From Siphonodentalium dalli (lineage: Eukaryota > Mollusca > Scaphopoda > Gadilida > Siphonodentaliidae), in NCBI GenBank assembly GCA_032622095.1, contig CP136061.1, positions 191,274,369-191,338,368 of the forward strand: a stretch of DNA of 64,000 nt, given 5' to 3'. The first letter of the stretch is position 1, and each line of letters begins with the position of its first letter. A program made the position numbers and the translations under genes. Of the stretch, positions 56,101 through 64,000 are shown in pieces. The notes under the pieces were generated by a model. That model did no database searches. It saw nothing but the letters and a program-made list of their open reading frames with translations, and was not told the origin of the DNA.

Positions 56101-59100
56101 CTGCATACGCATTGATAGCTTCTGAACCCATAAATGTCGAAGATTATAAGAGTCAACCGATTTTCCATAATGTACATATGAAAATACAATATAAACCCAT
56201 ATATTTTAGACAATGGATAGACAAACAGGTTTTATATATTAATGATATTTTGCGAGAGGATGGCACATTCATGAATTCATGAATACAGAAGAACTATCGA
56301 GCAAATACAGTTTGAAAGTGAACTATCTGACCCTTCAAGGAGTAATACACTCCATCCCTTCAATTTGGAAAAAAATAATAAAAGCCTCGAAAAATAAATT
56401 GGAGAATATTCAAAAAAGCGAACTTGTTGGAAAAATCATACAAGAAGACAAGTTGAATAAATACCTCTATTGGAAATTCATAAACTCGCTAGTTCCACAC
56501 AAACCATGTGTGCAAGTTGGGTGGTGCCAAAAGCTAAATCTCGATCCAATGCAAATTAATTGGCAATTTATCTATGCAAGAGTCTTTCAAGTTACAAAAA
56601 ACACAAAACTGCAAGCCTTTCAATTTCCAAATAAATCATAATACTTTGATGACAAATGTATTCCTAGAAAAATGTAAAATTACTACATCAAATCTATGCA
56701 CTTTTTGTGAGATAGAAAGGGAAAGTATACAACATTTACTTGTTACCTGTCAAAAGGTAAAACAAATATGGAACCAACTATCGGTACTGTTTGACTCAAA
56801 ATGTAATTTACAACTTCCCTCAAAAACAGAAGATATACTCTTTGGGATTAGTACATGAACAAATGTACTTGCAATAAATAGCATAATTCTGCTGACAAAG
56901 CGGTATATATACGTAACAAAATGCGGCAAAAACAATTTAAGTTTTGAAGTAGCCGTTCTTTTCTTTAACCAAGAGTATAACATTGAAAAACAAGCATGTA
57001 AATGGAATGTCTCACTTAGAAATGCATTTGTGAAAAAATGGGACAGTGTCCTAGATATGTTCTCTTCACTCAATCATTGAGAAGTTTCCCCAAAGAGGTT
57101 TAAAAGCCCAACATTATTTATTAATCCCAATCAATATATTGTTGACATTTGTCCCAATTATGTTAAAAAAGATTATCTACTAAATCCCAAAACCATAGTG
57201 TACATAGCACAGCATAAAAGTCCATTATTACAGAAATTTGAACTTTCTTAAAACCTAGTTTCCTCTGCAGTTTCACAAAGTATAAGACCAAAATCATCAG
57301 ACGAAAAAATTTCTGGCAAATATCGAGTAAAACACATTTGAGTGGCATGGCGACAAATTAATTTATACACAGGGTCATAATACACAGTGTCTATGATTAT
57401 TAATTTATGTATGAATTATGTATTTATGAAATACACCACTGTAATAATTGATAAATTGTATCAAAAATATGAATAAATGATAAAAAAAAACAAAAACATT
57501 TTGACATTTCATTTGAAGTTCAGGAAGTCAGAACGATGGTTTTATGTTTTCCAACTTGTGTTCTGTTACATTGTATAACATAATGTGGCCCAAGGAGGTC
57601 AAATATAACAATTTGGAACATCTTTTGTTAATCAAAATTATCATTATTATGATCCCTGTCACCCAAACTAGCCAAATTGTGCATAACCTGTGTTGTACAA
57701 CTTGTGCATACATTTCCCGGGAACGTTCCCGGTTCCCTTTTCTGAAGGGGTTTCATTCCCGGTTCCTGTATTTTTTATTCCCGGGCATATATTAAACTCT
57801 AATTGAAATGTGTGAGGGATATCTCAATGTGTCATTCCAATCGATACATGGCCATTTCGATAAGAATCATAATTTATATGTGAACTAATTTTGATAAGAC
57901 TTTCAAAACAAAAACTCACATTCTTAGTATATATGTGGTTTAGCTATGGGTTGTTGATTATTCCAGCGTATATGGTCGTGGTATTATTAAAATATTATCT
58001 ATCTGTAATTCTGTATTTATCAACTGATTATGATAAGAAATTCTAACATTTGTTATCCATATACAGATATTTTACCTGCGGTCAGTAATATTGCTTCGCG
58101 TATAGTCATATTACTCATATTTTCAAAATTTTATTATGTAAACAATGTGCCTCCGTCGGAGGACTATAGAAATGACCCTCGTCCGTCCGTCCATGCGTCC
58201 GTCCGTGTGTCTGTCCGTGCGTCCGTCCGTGCGTCCGTGCATCCGAGATTGGGTACCTTCATGGTGTAATCAACTCCTCCTACAGTTTTAAACGTAGAGA
58301 TTTTAAACTCTGGGATATGGTTCCTAACATGTTGGTGATTTGCAACATCTATATAGCTAATCAAAAATATAATTATTTCCATATTTTTGGGGGGGTTTTC
58401 GACTTAGAAAATTTGGAACATTTTTGCCTTTTGGATGAGATTGGGTACCTTCATGGTGTAATCAACTCCTCCTACAGTTTTAAATGTAGAGATTTGAAAC
58501 TCTGGGATATTGTTCCTAACATGTTGGTGATTTGCAACATCTATATAGCTAATCAAAAATATCATTTTTTTTCCATATTTTCGGGGGTTTTTTGACTTAG
58601 AAAATTTGGAACATTTTTGCCTTTTGGATGAGATTGGGTACCTTCAAGGTGTAATAAACTCCTCCTACAGTTTTAAATGTAGAGATTTTAAACTCTGGGA
58701 TATTGTTCCTAACATGTTGGTGATTTGCAACATCTATATAGCTAATAAAAAATATCATTTTTTCCATATTTTTTTGGGGGGGGGGGGGGGGGGGTTGTTT
58801 TCGACTTAGAAAATTTGGAACATTTTTGCCTTTTGGATGAGATTGGGTACCTTCATGGTGTAATCAACTCCTCCTACAGTTTTAAATGTAGAGATTTGAA
58901 ACTCTGGGATATTGTTCCTAACATGTTGGTGATTTGCAACATCTATATAGCTAATACAAAAATATCATTTTTTTGCGTTTGCATGCGTTTGTTCATCGGG
59001 TTGTTTTGTCCAAGAAATTTTGCCAAGAAATTTTGCCATGGTTATTACAAGATTGTTCCAGTACTGAAGATTTCTACTGCTATTGCCATGGCGTGTCTTC

Positions 59101-62100
59101 CGTCCGGTCATCTAGTCTTACGCTGCCATACAGACCGCATGCAGTTATGTCCCAATTTTCATGAAATATGTTGTGTTCTCACCTCAACTGGCAACCTCGA
59201 CTGTTGTATGGTCAGTGACCATTCTACTGTCAGCAACCATTCTATTATCAGTGACCATTCTCAAATACAATTTCCCCAAGTTGTACTTCAGTGTCATTGA
59301 CACCCTCGTTTATGTCCCATAACATTACTACCATAGGAGTATGCAACATTTTTTAATTGTGTTTCTCAACAACTATAATCATTATTTTGCAGCATTTACA
59401 TATCATGTCATCTTCAAGTTAAGCTACAGTGTCATTGACACTTTCATTAATATAAGGAATTGAAACGATGTGATATTGTTGCTAACACATTGGTGGTTTG
59501 CAACATCTATATACTGTATAACATTGTTGCAAATAGTATCCTTCTAACAAATCCAATCATGAAGTTTACCACTCGAGTCGGGGGACATGTGGTCTGCGAC
59601 CTTTTATTTAGTTTATATTACTTTATTGCTGCAACTGAGCAAATTTATTTCTTGTTACCTCAGACAATGCTGCTGGACGGCATATGGATTGGCTATTTTG
59701 GTCTTCTGACGACGTTCAGCCCATCATACTTATGGATCCTGTTGCTGCGTGGCCTTGTTGGTGCTGGAATGGCTGGCTCTACACAGGGGTATAGTCCTAT
59801 ACGTCCAAGACCATCCACCTTGATATTCAAGCCATGGGTTGTATACATGTCATCAAAAGTTGTTACGGAGATTACCTATATGATTATGAAATTGTTCAAA
59901 CTTTTTTTTAGAAAAGAGTTTATATATGTTTTTGTAAACCCCCCACTCTGGAAGAGAATGGGGGTAGACTGTATTGACCTTGTACATTCATCCATCCGTC
60001 CGTTGGGCGTCCCTCCATCCGGGCAGATATCTGAAACACCGGTTGTCGGAACTGAATGAAATTTATAACGAATGTCCACTACTTTGAGGGCATTCAACAG
60101 TATTAAAAAAATCGGATTTTCCATGCTGGAGTTATTCACCTTTGTTTATCTGGAATGCTGTTTTTTTGTTCCAGCGAGCAGATATCTCCACCACCGGTTG
60201 ATGAATCTCAATGAAATTTAGTATGGATGTTCATCTTTATTTATTTGGTAGTGTTAGTTTTTTGTCCGTATCCCCAGCACCGGTTGACAGATATCAAATG
60301 AAATTTGGTACCGATGAATGTTCACTACTATGATGGCAATCAATTGATTGTTCAATCATTTTGTTCATGTTTCCATTCTCAAGTTATTTATATTTGTTTA
60401 TCTGAAAATGTTGGGGATTTTTTTTTTGTATGAGCAGATATCTCAACCATGTATGAATTTTCCATCGTGGCAGGGTATGCCAGCACGGCCGGTGCAACCT
60501 CTTGTTTTATTTGAACTTTATTTTGCTACATGTATGTGCTTGAGTTGATATTCCTTCAATTTTTTAACTTTTGTTTCTTCAATTTGTACTTATTGTTTTG
60601 AAACTTTGCAAATATGTTATACACCATAGTAGTATGTGTGCCTGCTATTGGGAGGTTGTCAGGCTTATTTTAGCACATATATTTTCCTTTTGAGCTTTTG
60701 TCAAGTTTTGTTGGCATCCGTTGTCCGCCTGTCTGTGCATCCATCAACAATTTCCTTTGCCACACCTACAGACCACATCTTTCACCCGATTATCACCAAA
60801 CTTCATTTGGATCTTCTGGGTGACCTCTAGATGTGAGTCATCAATTTTTCCCTAAATTTACAGGCATATTTTGGATCACCTCTGGATAGGAGCTATCAAA
60901 TTTGAACGATTTTCGATGAAAAACATGGTTGCTGGCAGTCATATTGGATTTTACTCTTTGCATGACTAAATCCTTTGCCACACCCTACAGACCATATCCC
61001 TCATCTGATCGTCACCAAACCTCATATGGATCTTCCAGGTGACCTCTAGATTGGAGCCATCAATTTGTTTTTAAATTGTTCACATGGCAGCCATCTTCAA
61101 TTCTTGGATTTCAGATTTGAATCCATCGCCGCAACCTGCATCCTGCATTTATTCGAGTATTGTTTTGAAAATTTACAGGCATGTTTTGGATCACCTCTAG
61201 ATAGGAGCTATAAAATTTGAACTATTTTCGATGATAAACATGGCCACTGCCAACCATCTTGGAGCTTACTCTTTGCATGACAAAATCCTTTGGGACACCC
61301 TACAGACCACATCCCTCATCCGATCATCCGATCATCACCAAACTTCATAGGATCTTTTGGGTGACCACTAGATGGGGGCCATAAAATATTTCCTTTTCAT
61401 TGAAAAAATATGGCCGCCAACGGCCATCTTGTATTTAACTCTTTTTATGACTAAATATTTTGGCGCACCCAAAAGTTGAACTCCCTCTTTCGATCAGCAC
61501 CAAACTTCATATGGATATTCGGAGTGACCTCTAGATAGGAGCCAATTCCGATTTTACTCTTTCTATTACGGTAGTATTACTGCATCCTTTTGCACTCCCT
61601 ACAGCCAAACTTTTTCATCCGATTAATTCCAAACTGTTTATGGATCTTCAGGGTAACCTCTAGTTACTTAAGAATATAAACTGTCCGAGTTCCCTAACTG
61701 TAATATATGGCATGATCCCATTTACAAATTGAGCTACAGCGACTAACGATATGCGATGTCAGGTGCACTGAATTTGTCATTTGGGTGAAGGGTGAAGATT
61801 TTGCTTTTTAATACACATTACATCACTAGATTTGATCAATTTGGACAATCAGCCTTGACCTAGTCTTTTCTATATATAGAATATGTGGCTAGTGCCATTA
61901 CTGTTTATGTACGTGAGGGGCATTTGAGCATCTATTGGGCGAGGCTCTGCTGAGCCCATCAGAGCCCAATAGATGGCAAATCCCCTGAGTGGACATAAAC
62001 CGTTTATGAGACAGGTTTTATATCTACATATTTTATTTATCCATCATACAAATCTTGTCCTTTGTAGGGGAAATCTGTCATTTTCCTTAATTTCTTAGAT

Positions 62101-62569
62101 GATGACCGTACATTTACAAGGTCAAAAAAGCTAATTAGTATCCAAGACATCAAATTGGTGTGCAGTTTCAAATAAATTAGTTTGTTGGTCCTTTAATACT
62201 TATTCTGAGCTGCCCTTGTGCTAATGGTTTATATATGTTTTGGGATGAAAGCATTTTTTTTTTATGTATTTTTTTTATCAATTGCGGTTAATTTTGGGGA
62301 CGAAAAAACGTTCCAACTCACAGTGATGTCATTACAATTTGCAAATACATGTATAATTATGCTCTGACAGTAGTACTAACCTAATACAGCTACGTTACCT
62401 AATAAAACTGCATTGATGTAATACATATTTGTATCATTTATCGAGCAGTCATTATGTAGACAATGAGGCTAGTGAGCGGCAGATAAAATAATTTGTCTAT
62501 TTCAGGTTTGCAATGTTAACAGAGTATCTTCCATCAAAATACAGAGCAAAGGTGTTAGTGTCAGGAACG
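50093..62569 (+). CDS. SVOP: SVOP-like transporter (synaptic vesicle 2-related, MFS), N-terminal 215 codons; 3' part beyond window
   Basis: Six exons join in frame: 50093-50189, 50777-50964, 52655-52753, 53801-53872, 59664-59788, 62506-62569. The product matches the SVOP/SV2-related branch of the major facilitator superfamily: membrane proteins of 12 spans (SVOP is about 550 residues), found on synaptic vesicles in vertebrates, with no settled substrate. Residues 1-75 are a polar, acidic cytoplasmic N-terminus. SVEDAIESIGFGWFQIVL starts the transporter core, followed by DALEMLLLSVIFP (span 1), span 2 with MFS motif A GMLGDKIGRK (142-151), span 3, and motif B RGLVGAGMAG (181-190), then TEYLPSKYRAK. 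Exon phases are mutually consistent and donors are GTATCT, GTGAGT, GTATGT, GTAAGT, GTATAG and GTAAGC. A paralogue such as SVOPL is possible. Confidence 0.9.
50777..50964 (+). CDS. SVOP: SVOP-like exon 2
   Basis: Acceptor CCCACAG/AT. An acidic stretch DCDGDDDETALIEYSEINGA is followed by YSVEDAIESIGFGWFQIVLF and IATNMFT, the conserved entry into the first membrane span. Donor ACG/GTGAGT; ends in phase 0. Confidence 0.95.
50965..52654 (+). other. SVOP-like intron 2
   Basis: No repeat with defined ends recognised. Small ORFs (51296-51502, 51706-51984, 52319-52504) are unrecognised. GACGTTATGACGTCAAG with a nearby GACGTTATGGCC occurs near 51247-51285. Confidence 0.6.
52655..52753 (+). CDS. SVOP: SVOP-like exon 3
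   Basis: Acceptor TTTAACAG. 33 codons, VADALEMLLLSVIFPSLKCE then WSLEKYQVALITT. The VADALEM element and the Cys-x-Trp loop between spans 1 and 2 are typical of SVOP proteins. Donor GTATGT; phase 0 at both ends. Confidence 0.95.
52962..53356. mobile_element. Double-hairpin foldback element, copy 3 (SVOP-like intron 3)
   Basis: The left end reads CAAGCCTGCAAATAGTGCAT and the right end on the minus strand CAAGCCTGCAAATAGTGTGT, each leading into GTCATTTGCAGAATGAGG or its complement. The internal hairpins are partly deleted compared with copies 1 and 2. Confidence 0.85.
53430..53739. mobile_element. Decayed TTAA MITE of the TTTCTATACTAAA family (SVOP-like intron 3)
   Basis: The left end reads TATAATCCTTTCGTTACTAA and the right end on the minus strand TATAACACTTTCTTCACTAA. 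It has the shared CAGGAAATGTTCAGAAAATA and GTTCAACAAG phrases and a complementary right arm. The TTAA target has mutated at both ends. Confidence 0.65.
53801..53872 (+). CDS. SVOP: SVOP-like exon 4 (MFS motif A)
   Basis: Acceptor ATTTCAG. 24 codons, VVFVGMGVAAPLWGMLGDKI then GRKN, which is span 2 followed by the cytoplasmic motif A loop (Gly-x-x-x-Asp-x-x-Gly-Arg-Lys). Donor GTAAGT. The acceptor lies about 60 bp from the end of a decayed TTAA MITE. Confidence 0.97.
53873..54268 (+). other. SVOP-like intron 4, left flank
   Basis: No recognised repeat or exon. It ends with the ATTGAAAT target sequence at 54261-54268. Confidence 0.5.
54693..55660. mobile_element. Candidate nested hAT-like element, decayed
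   Basis: The left end reads CACAGGGCTTCACGGTAT and the right end on the minus strand CATAGGACTTTTCGGTAT (14 of 18 match). Near both ends ATACCG and CCGCGGTATGACTAAATACC / CCGCAGTATGACTAAATACC recur. No convincing target duplication was found. An 84-codon ORF at 55366-55620 is unrecognised. Confidence 0.5.
56103..57080 (+). pseudogene. L1/Tx1-type non-LTR retrotransposon, C-terminal tail, frameshifted
   Basis: Three frames read in order as the region after the reverse transcriptase of L1/Tx1-like elements. First comes KPIYFRQWIDKQVLYINDIL and EDGTF. After a shift near 56277 comes KYSLKVNYLTLQGVIHSIP, then INWQFIYARVFQVTKNTKL. A third frame has NLCTFCEIERESIQHLLVTC (the Cys-x2-Cys...His-x4-Cys knuckle) followed by QKVKQIWNQL. 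The last frame runs from about 56868 to the stop TGA at 57078 (ACKWNVSLRNAFVKKWDSVL). The catalytic domains are absent, so it is a dead 5'-truncated or eroded copy inside the hAT-type insertion. Confidence 0.85.
57810..58246 (+). other. SVOP-like intron 4, between repeats
   Basis: Contains a CGTCCGTCCGTCCATGCG tract (58181-58235), a GTCCGT-type microsatellite directly preceding the tandem repeat. No exon. Confidence 0.55.
58247..58960. repeat. Four tandem ~193-209 bp units in SVOP-like intron 4
   Basis: Units start GATTGGGTACCTTCATGGTG at about 58248, 58439, 58632 and 58841. They share TCAACTCCTCCTACAGTTTT, AACATGTTGGTGATTTGCAA and TTTTTGCCTTTTGGATGAGA. The third unit is longer because of a run of 19 G at 58776-58794. 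Open frames such as 58815-59300 arise from the repeat; the period is not a multiple of three, so one protein cannot span the units. A solitary inverted copy is at 4176-4290. Confidence 0.9.
58776..58794 (+). repeat. Poly(G) run of 19
   Basis: An uninterrupted G tract after seven T, inside the tandem array. It could form G-quadruplex structures and is also a likely spot for assembly length errors. Confidence 0.9.
58961..59663 (+). other. SVOP-like intron 4, right part
   Basis: Holds fragments of repeat ends such as CTTCAAGTTAAGCTACAGTG and CAGTGTCATTGACAC (near 59290 and 59420), related to the end of the 47552-49206 element. GTGACCATTCTACTGTCAGC-like phrases are repeated near 59215-59255. Confidence 0.5.
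59664..59788 (+). CDS. SVOP: SVOP-like exon 5 (spans 3-4, motif B)
   Basis: Acceptor TTACCTCAG. Reads TMLLDGIWIGYFGLLTTFSP then SYLWILLLRGLVGAGMAGST and QG, ending in phase 2 at GG/GTATAG. The Arg-Gly-x-x-Gly-x-Gly motif B marks span 4 of MFS transporters. Confidence 0.97.
59789..60689 (+). other. SVOP-like intron 5, left part
   Basis: Diverged short repeats of ACCGGTTGWCRGATATCAAA / GAAATTTGGTA type (near 60040, 60195, 60285). No exon in frame was seen. Confidence 0.45.
60690..61740. repeat. Diverged ~160 bp repeat array in SVOP-like intron 5
   Basis: Begins GAGCTTTTGTCAAGTTTTGT with GTCCGCCTGTCTGTGCATCC and ends near AAATTGAGCTACAGCGACTA. Units containing TTTGCCACACCCTACAGACC, CACCAAACTTCATATGGATC and GTGACCTCTAGATAGGAGC recur near 60752, 60971, 61290, 61453 and 61589. 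The architecture parallels 47552-49206, but the units have diverged much more. Confidence 0.75.
61903..62000. repeat. Imperfect inverted repeat of ~98 bp
   Basis: GTTTATGTACGTGAGGGGCA at the left faces TCCCCTGAGTGGACATAAAC at the right, with inner arms CTATTGGGC / GCCCAATAG. It lies about 500 bp before exon 6 and may be a small foldback element. Confidence 0.7.
62001..62505 (+). other. SVOP-like intron 5, right end
   Basis: No recognised repeat. It ends in the pyrimidine-rich acceptor of exon 6. Confidence 0.5.
62506..62569 (+). CDS. SVOP: SVOP-like exon 6
   Basis: Acceptor TCTATTTCAG. One base completes Gly, then FAMLTEYLPSKYRAKVLVSG and Thr, the conserved loop between spans 4 and 5. Donor ACG/GTAAGC; phase 0. 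Later exons were not found before 64000, so about 60 percent of the protein lies to the right of the window. Confidence 0.95.
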
Positions 62570-62811
62570 GTAAGCCTTCCTCTGTCCACATCTCTGTAGA
62601 ATTGTTCAATATATGCAGTATTTTCATTTAGGGGGATAATGTGATCCTTAGTGCTTTCTAGAGGCTGATTGACAACGTCATGTTCACATTCTCAAACTTC
62701 ACCTTAGGACAATAATTTAGGTGAAAAACTTTGCCCTAAAAGATAGCAAGTCTATACTAAATATCCACATTATCGTTTTATTATCACCTCGAGTAGCAGT
62801 ATGTATTTAAC

Positions 62812-63260
62812 AGAGTAGTGGATAGCTCAGTTGGTTAGTGGTCCGACCTCTGAGCTACACCTTCAACATGGTCGTGTGTTCGAATCCGACATGGCATCGG
62901 ACATCTGGTCAGACTTAGTAACGCTATCTGTATTCCCAGTACCATGAGCATCACGAATCAACCATCGATGCCATGATCAACTCTCTGAAAATTATTCTCT
63001 CTCAGACACATCGAAAAACGTACTGGATAAATATAGTACCTCTGCTCCTCTCATGGTGTCATGTGCAGGGATGACACTGTGTCAGGCATACCGTCAGATA
63101 GGGAGCCGACGCTAATGGCTCTCCCATGTTAAAGAACTCTACAGTGGCGATGAAGTCATGGGTAAATGGCAAAATTATCTAACCAAATTCGTGTCATCCG
63201 ACTCACGTGACCACAGCGGAAACAAGGCACTTATATAAGTTTTTACTGTGCTATCACAGT
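62812..63260 (+). mobile_element. tRNA-derived SINE
   Basis: The head contains a pol III A box TAGCTCAGTTGG (62823-62834) and a B box GTGTTCGAATCC (62876-62887) at the spacing of a tRNA gene. It lacks a convincing tRNA cloverleaf and is followed by about 350 bp of non-tRNA body (for example GTCAGATAGGGAGCCGACGC and ATGTTAAAGAACTCTACAGT). The right end is uncertain because the next MITE starts at 63293. It lies downstream of SVOP-like exon 6, inside that gene's intron. Confidence 0.75.
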
Positions 63261-63292
63261 CACTGGGCCGAATACACTCACTCATAACCCTT

Positions 63293-63713
63293 TCTATGCT
63301 AAATGGATTCTCCAACTCAGTTATAAAAGTATCATTGTATTAGCCTATTATTCATCTTGAGGGGTTTTCACGAAAAATGAGCATATGACAGAAAATAAAA
63401 GTTCAAAATGAGTCCTATGTATTCGAGGGAAATGTTCAGATAATAATTTCAACAAACAACCAATTATCTGAACATTTCCTATGGGAACTACAGTAATGCC
63501 CTAAATAATTGACTCCTTAACCACAGCAGAATTATGGGTAACTTTTCAGGATTCAGTCGGAAATATGGCTTGTTGCCAGCATCGGAAAGCTCTCACTTTA
63601 GTCGGAAATATGGCTTGATGCCATTCATCGGACAGCTCTCAGCGAGTCTCAGGAGTCAATTATGTAGGGCATTACTGTACTCGTCAATGAGTCTTTCGTA
63701 TAGAAAGGGTTAA
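63293..63713. mobile_element. TTAA MITE of the TTTCTATACTAAA family with nested hairpin
   Basis: The left end reads ATAACCCTTTCTATGCTAAA (TTAA partly mutated) and the right end on the minus strand TTAACCCTTTCTATACGAAA. Family-specific phrases AATGTTCAGATAATAATTTC and ATCTGAACATTTCCTATGGG form an inner hairpin. A CAGTAATGCCC hairpin (63489-63679) is inserted at a TA. Confidence 0.8.
63489..63679. mobile_element. TA-flanked hairpin (CAGTAATGCCC family) nested in a TTAA MITE
   Basis: TACAGTAATGCCCTAAATAA at the left and GGGCATTACTGTA at the right; TA at each outer edge. The related MITE at 15269-15502 reads GGGAACTACTCGTCAATGAG across the same position, so the hairpin is a clean insertion with TA duplication. 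The internal part is rearranged, with a second GTCGGAAATATGGCTTGATG block. Confidence 0.85.
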
Positions 63714-64000
63714 AACTGCTTAAAAATAATATGATAAGAATCAATCAAAGCACCAGAACCACAAATTCGCACCAACCCCCCCAGAGATGAATCACATCCC
63801 GAAATAAATGTAAAGCCAAGATTATGCATATTACGATGTTACACATATACTTGACAAGCTTCAAATAAAATCCATGTTGGTTTTCTGCATGTAACAATAA
63901 AGAACTTTCCTTGTTAGTTTGTTCCTTCTTTATACGGTAAAATAAAGACTATTTGTGTCATTCTTTTATATATGGGGACAAATACATTCATCGCAATATG
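63714..64000. other. Non-coding, right edge
   Basis: AT-rich, no exon recognised; presumably intron of the SVOP-like gene. Confidence 0.5.

Larger units (their letters stand above)
54269..57801. mobile_element. hAT-type insertion (3.5 kb) with perfect 8 bp TSD in SVOP-like intron 4
   Basis: Flanked on both sides by ATTGAAAT (54261-54268, 57802-57809). Terminal inverted repeat TAGAGTTTAAT, followed at both ends by CGGGAA / GGGAACCGGGAA-type subterminal repeats (54293-54370 and 57712-57785). The 8 bp duplication and subterminal repeats fit hAT. No hAT transposase is visible. The interior instead holds a retrotransposon tail (56103-57080) and a second, weaker inverted-repeat element (about 54693-55660). 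Confidence 0.85.

Noticed and set aside
58815-59300. 161-codon ORF in SVOP-like intron 4 as an exon
   Set aside because: It overlaps the tandem repeat, has no similarity to MFS proteins and cannot join in phase with the identified exons.
59460-60059. 199-codon ORF taken as one exon
   Set aside because: Only 59664-59788 within it is conserved; clear acceptor and donor sites delimit that part, and the flanking translation is repeat or intron sequence.
62816-62890. A functional tRNA gene
   Set aside because: A and B boxes are present but stem pairing and anticodon loop are not convincing, and the sequence continues into a SINE body.

Overview
This is eukaryotic, animal-type genomic DNA. It is AT-rich, has spliced genes with GT-AG introns, and is dominated by interspersed repeats and short foldback DNA transposons. 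The repeat style (tails of GACAGACGGACGG units, 'GGGCCATAACTC' repeats, ~160 bp tandem units with 'ATGGCCGCCA' blocks) suits a marine invertebrate, perhaps a mollusc or other lophotrochozoan, or a hemichordate. The sequence alone does not fix the species.

Only two conserved host genes are recognised. On the minus strand, two coding exons of SAP18 (Sin3-associated protein 18, also in the ASAP/PSAP RNA-processing complexes) lie at 15736-15630 and 14658-14379; the short N-terminal exon was not found. On the plus strand, six exons of an SVOP-like (synaptic vesicle 2-related, major facilitator superfamily) transporter lie at 50093-62569. They give a continuous 215-codon N-terminal part with MFS motifs A and B, and the gene runs off the right edge. 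All splice phases are consistent.

Almost everything else is transposon-derived. The left part (1-12.5 kb) holds degenerate repeats, a 476 bp TTAA-flanked element and a 1.09 kb TTAA-flanked element rich in CACGTG. Around SAP18 (12.5-16.3 kb) there is a cluster of TA-flanked perfect hairpins and TTAA-flanked elements. From 18 to 24.3 kb come a cruciform-forming TTAA element, an 8-bp-TSD hAT-like element and tandem GGCC-rich palindromes. From 24.6 to 33 kb there is a broken ORF, GC-rich minisatellites forming apparent outer inverted repeats, a duplicated block also present at 5.6-7.3 kb, a 2.0 kb TTAA element with a THAP-like remnant, and a 1.14 kb hAT element with a perfect 8 bp target duplication. 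From 34 to 47 kb come an RNase H retrotransposon fragment, a complete 1.6 kb Mutator-like element with a PHD-like remnant, a family of elements built from the palindrome GCGCTTAAGCGC, and a 4 kb inverted-repeat element with a ~305 bp tandem array. A nine-unit ~160 bp array fills 47.5-49.2 kb.

The introns of the SVOP-like gene contain a 3.5 kb hAT-type insertion with a perfect 8 bp target duplication (holding an L1/Tx1-type retrotransposon tail), foldback elements, tandem repeats and, after the last visible exon, a tRNA-derived SINE. Several insertions can be dated relative to one another because related sequence elsewhere in this window lacks the insertion at the matching place. I found no rRNA genes, canonical tRNA genes, CRISPR arrays or operons, and no clear new multi-gene system. 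The most interesting material is the nested transposon architecture and several element families I cannot name.
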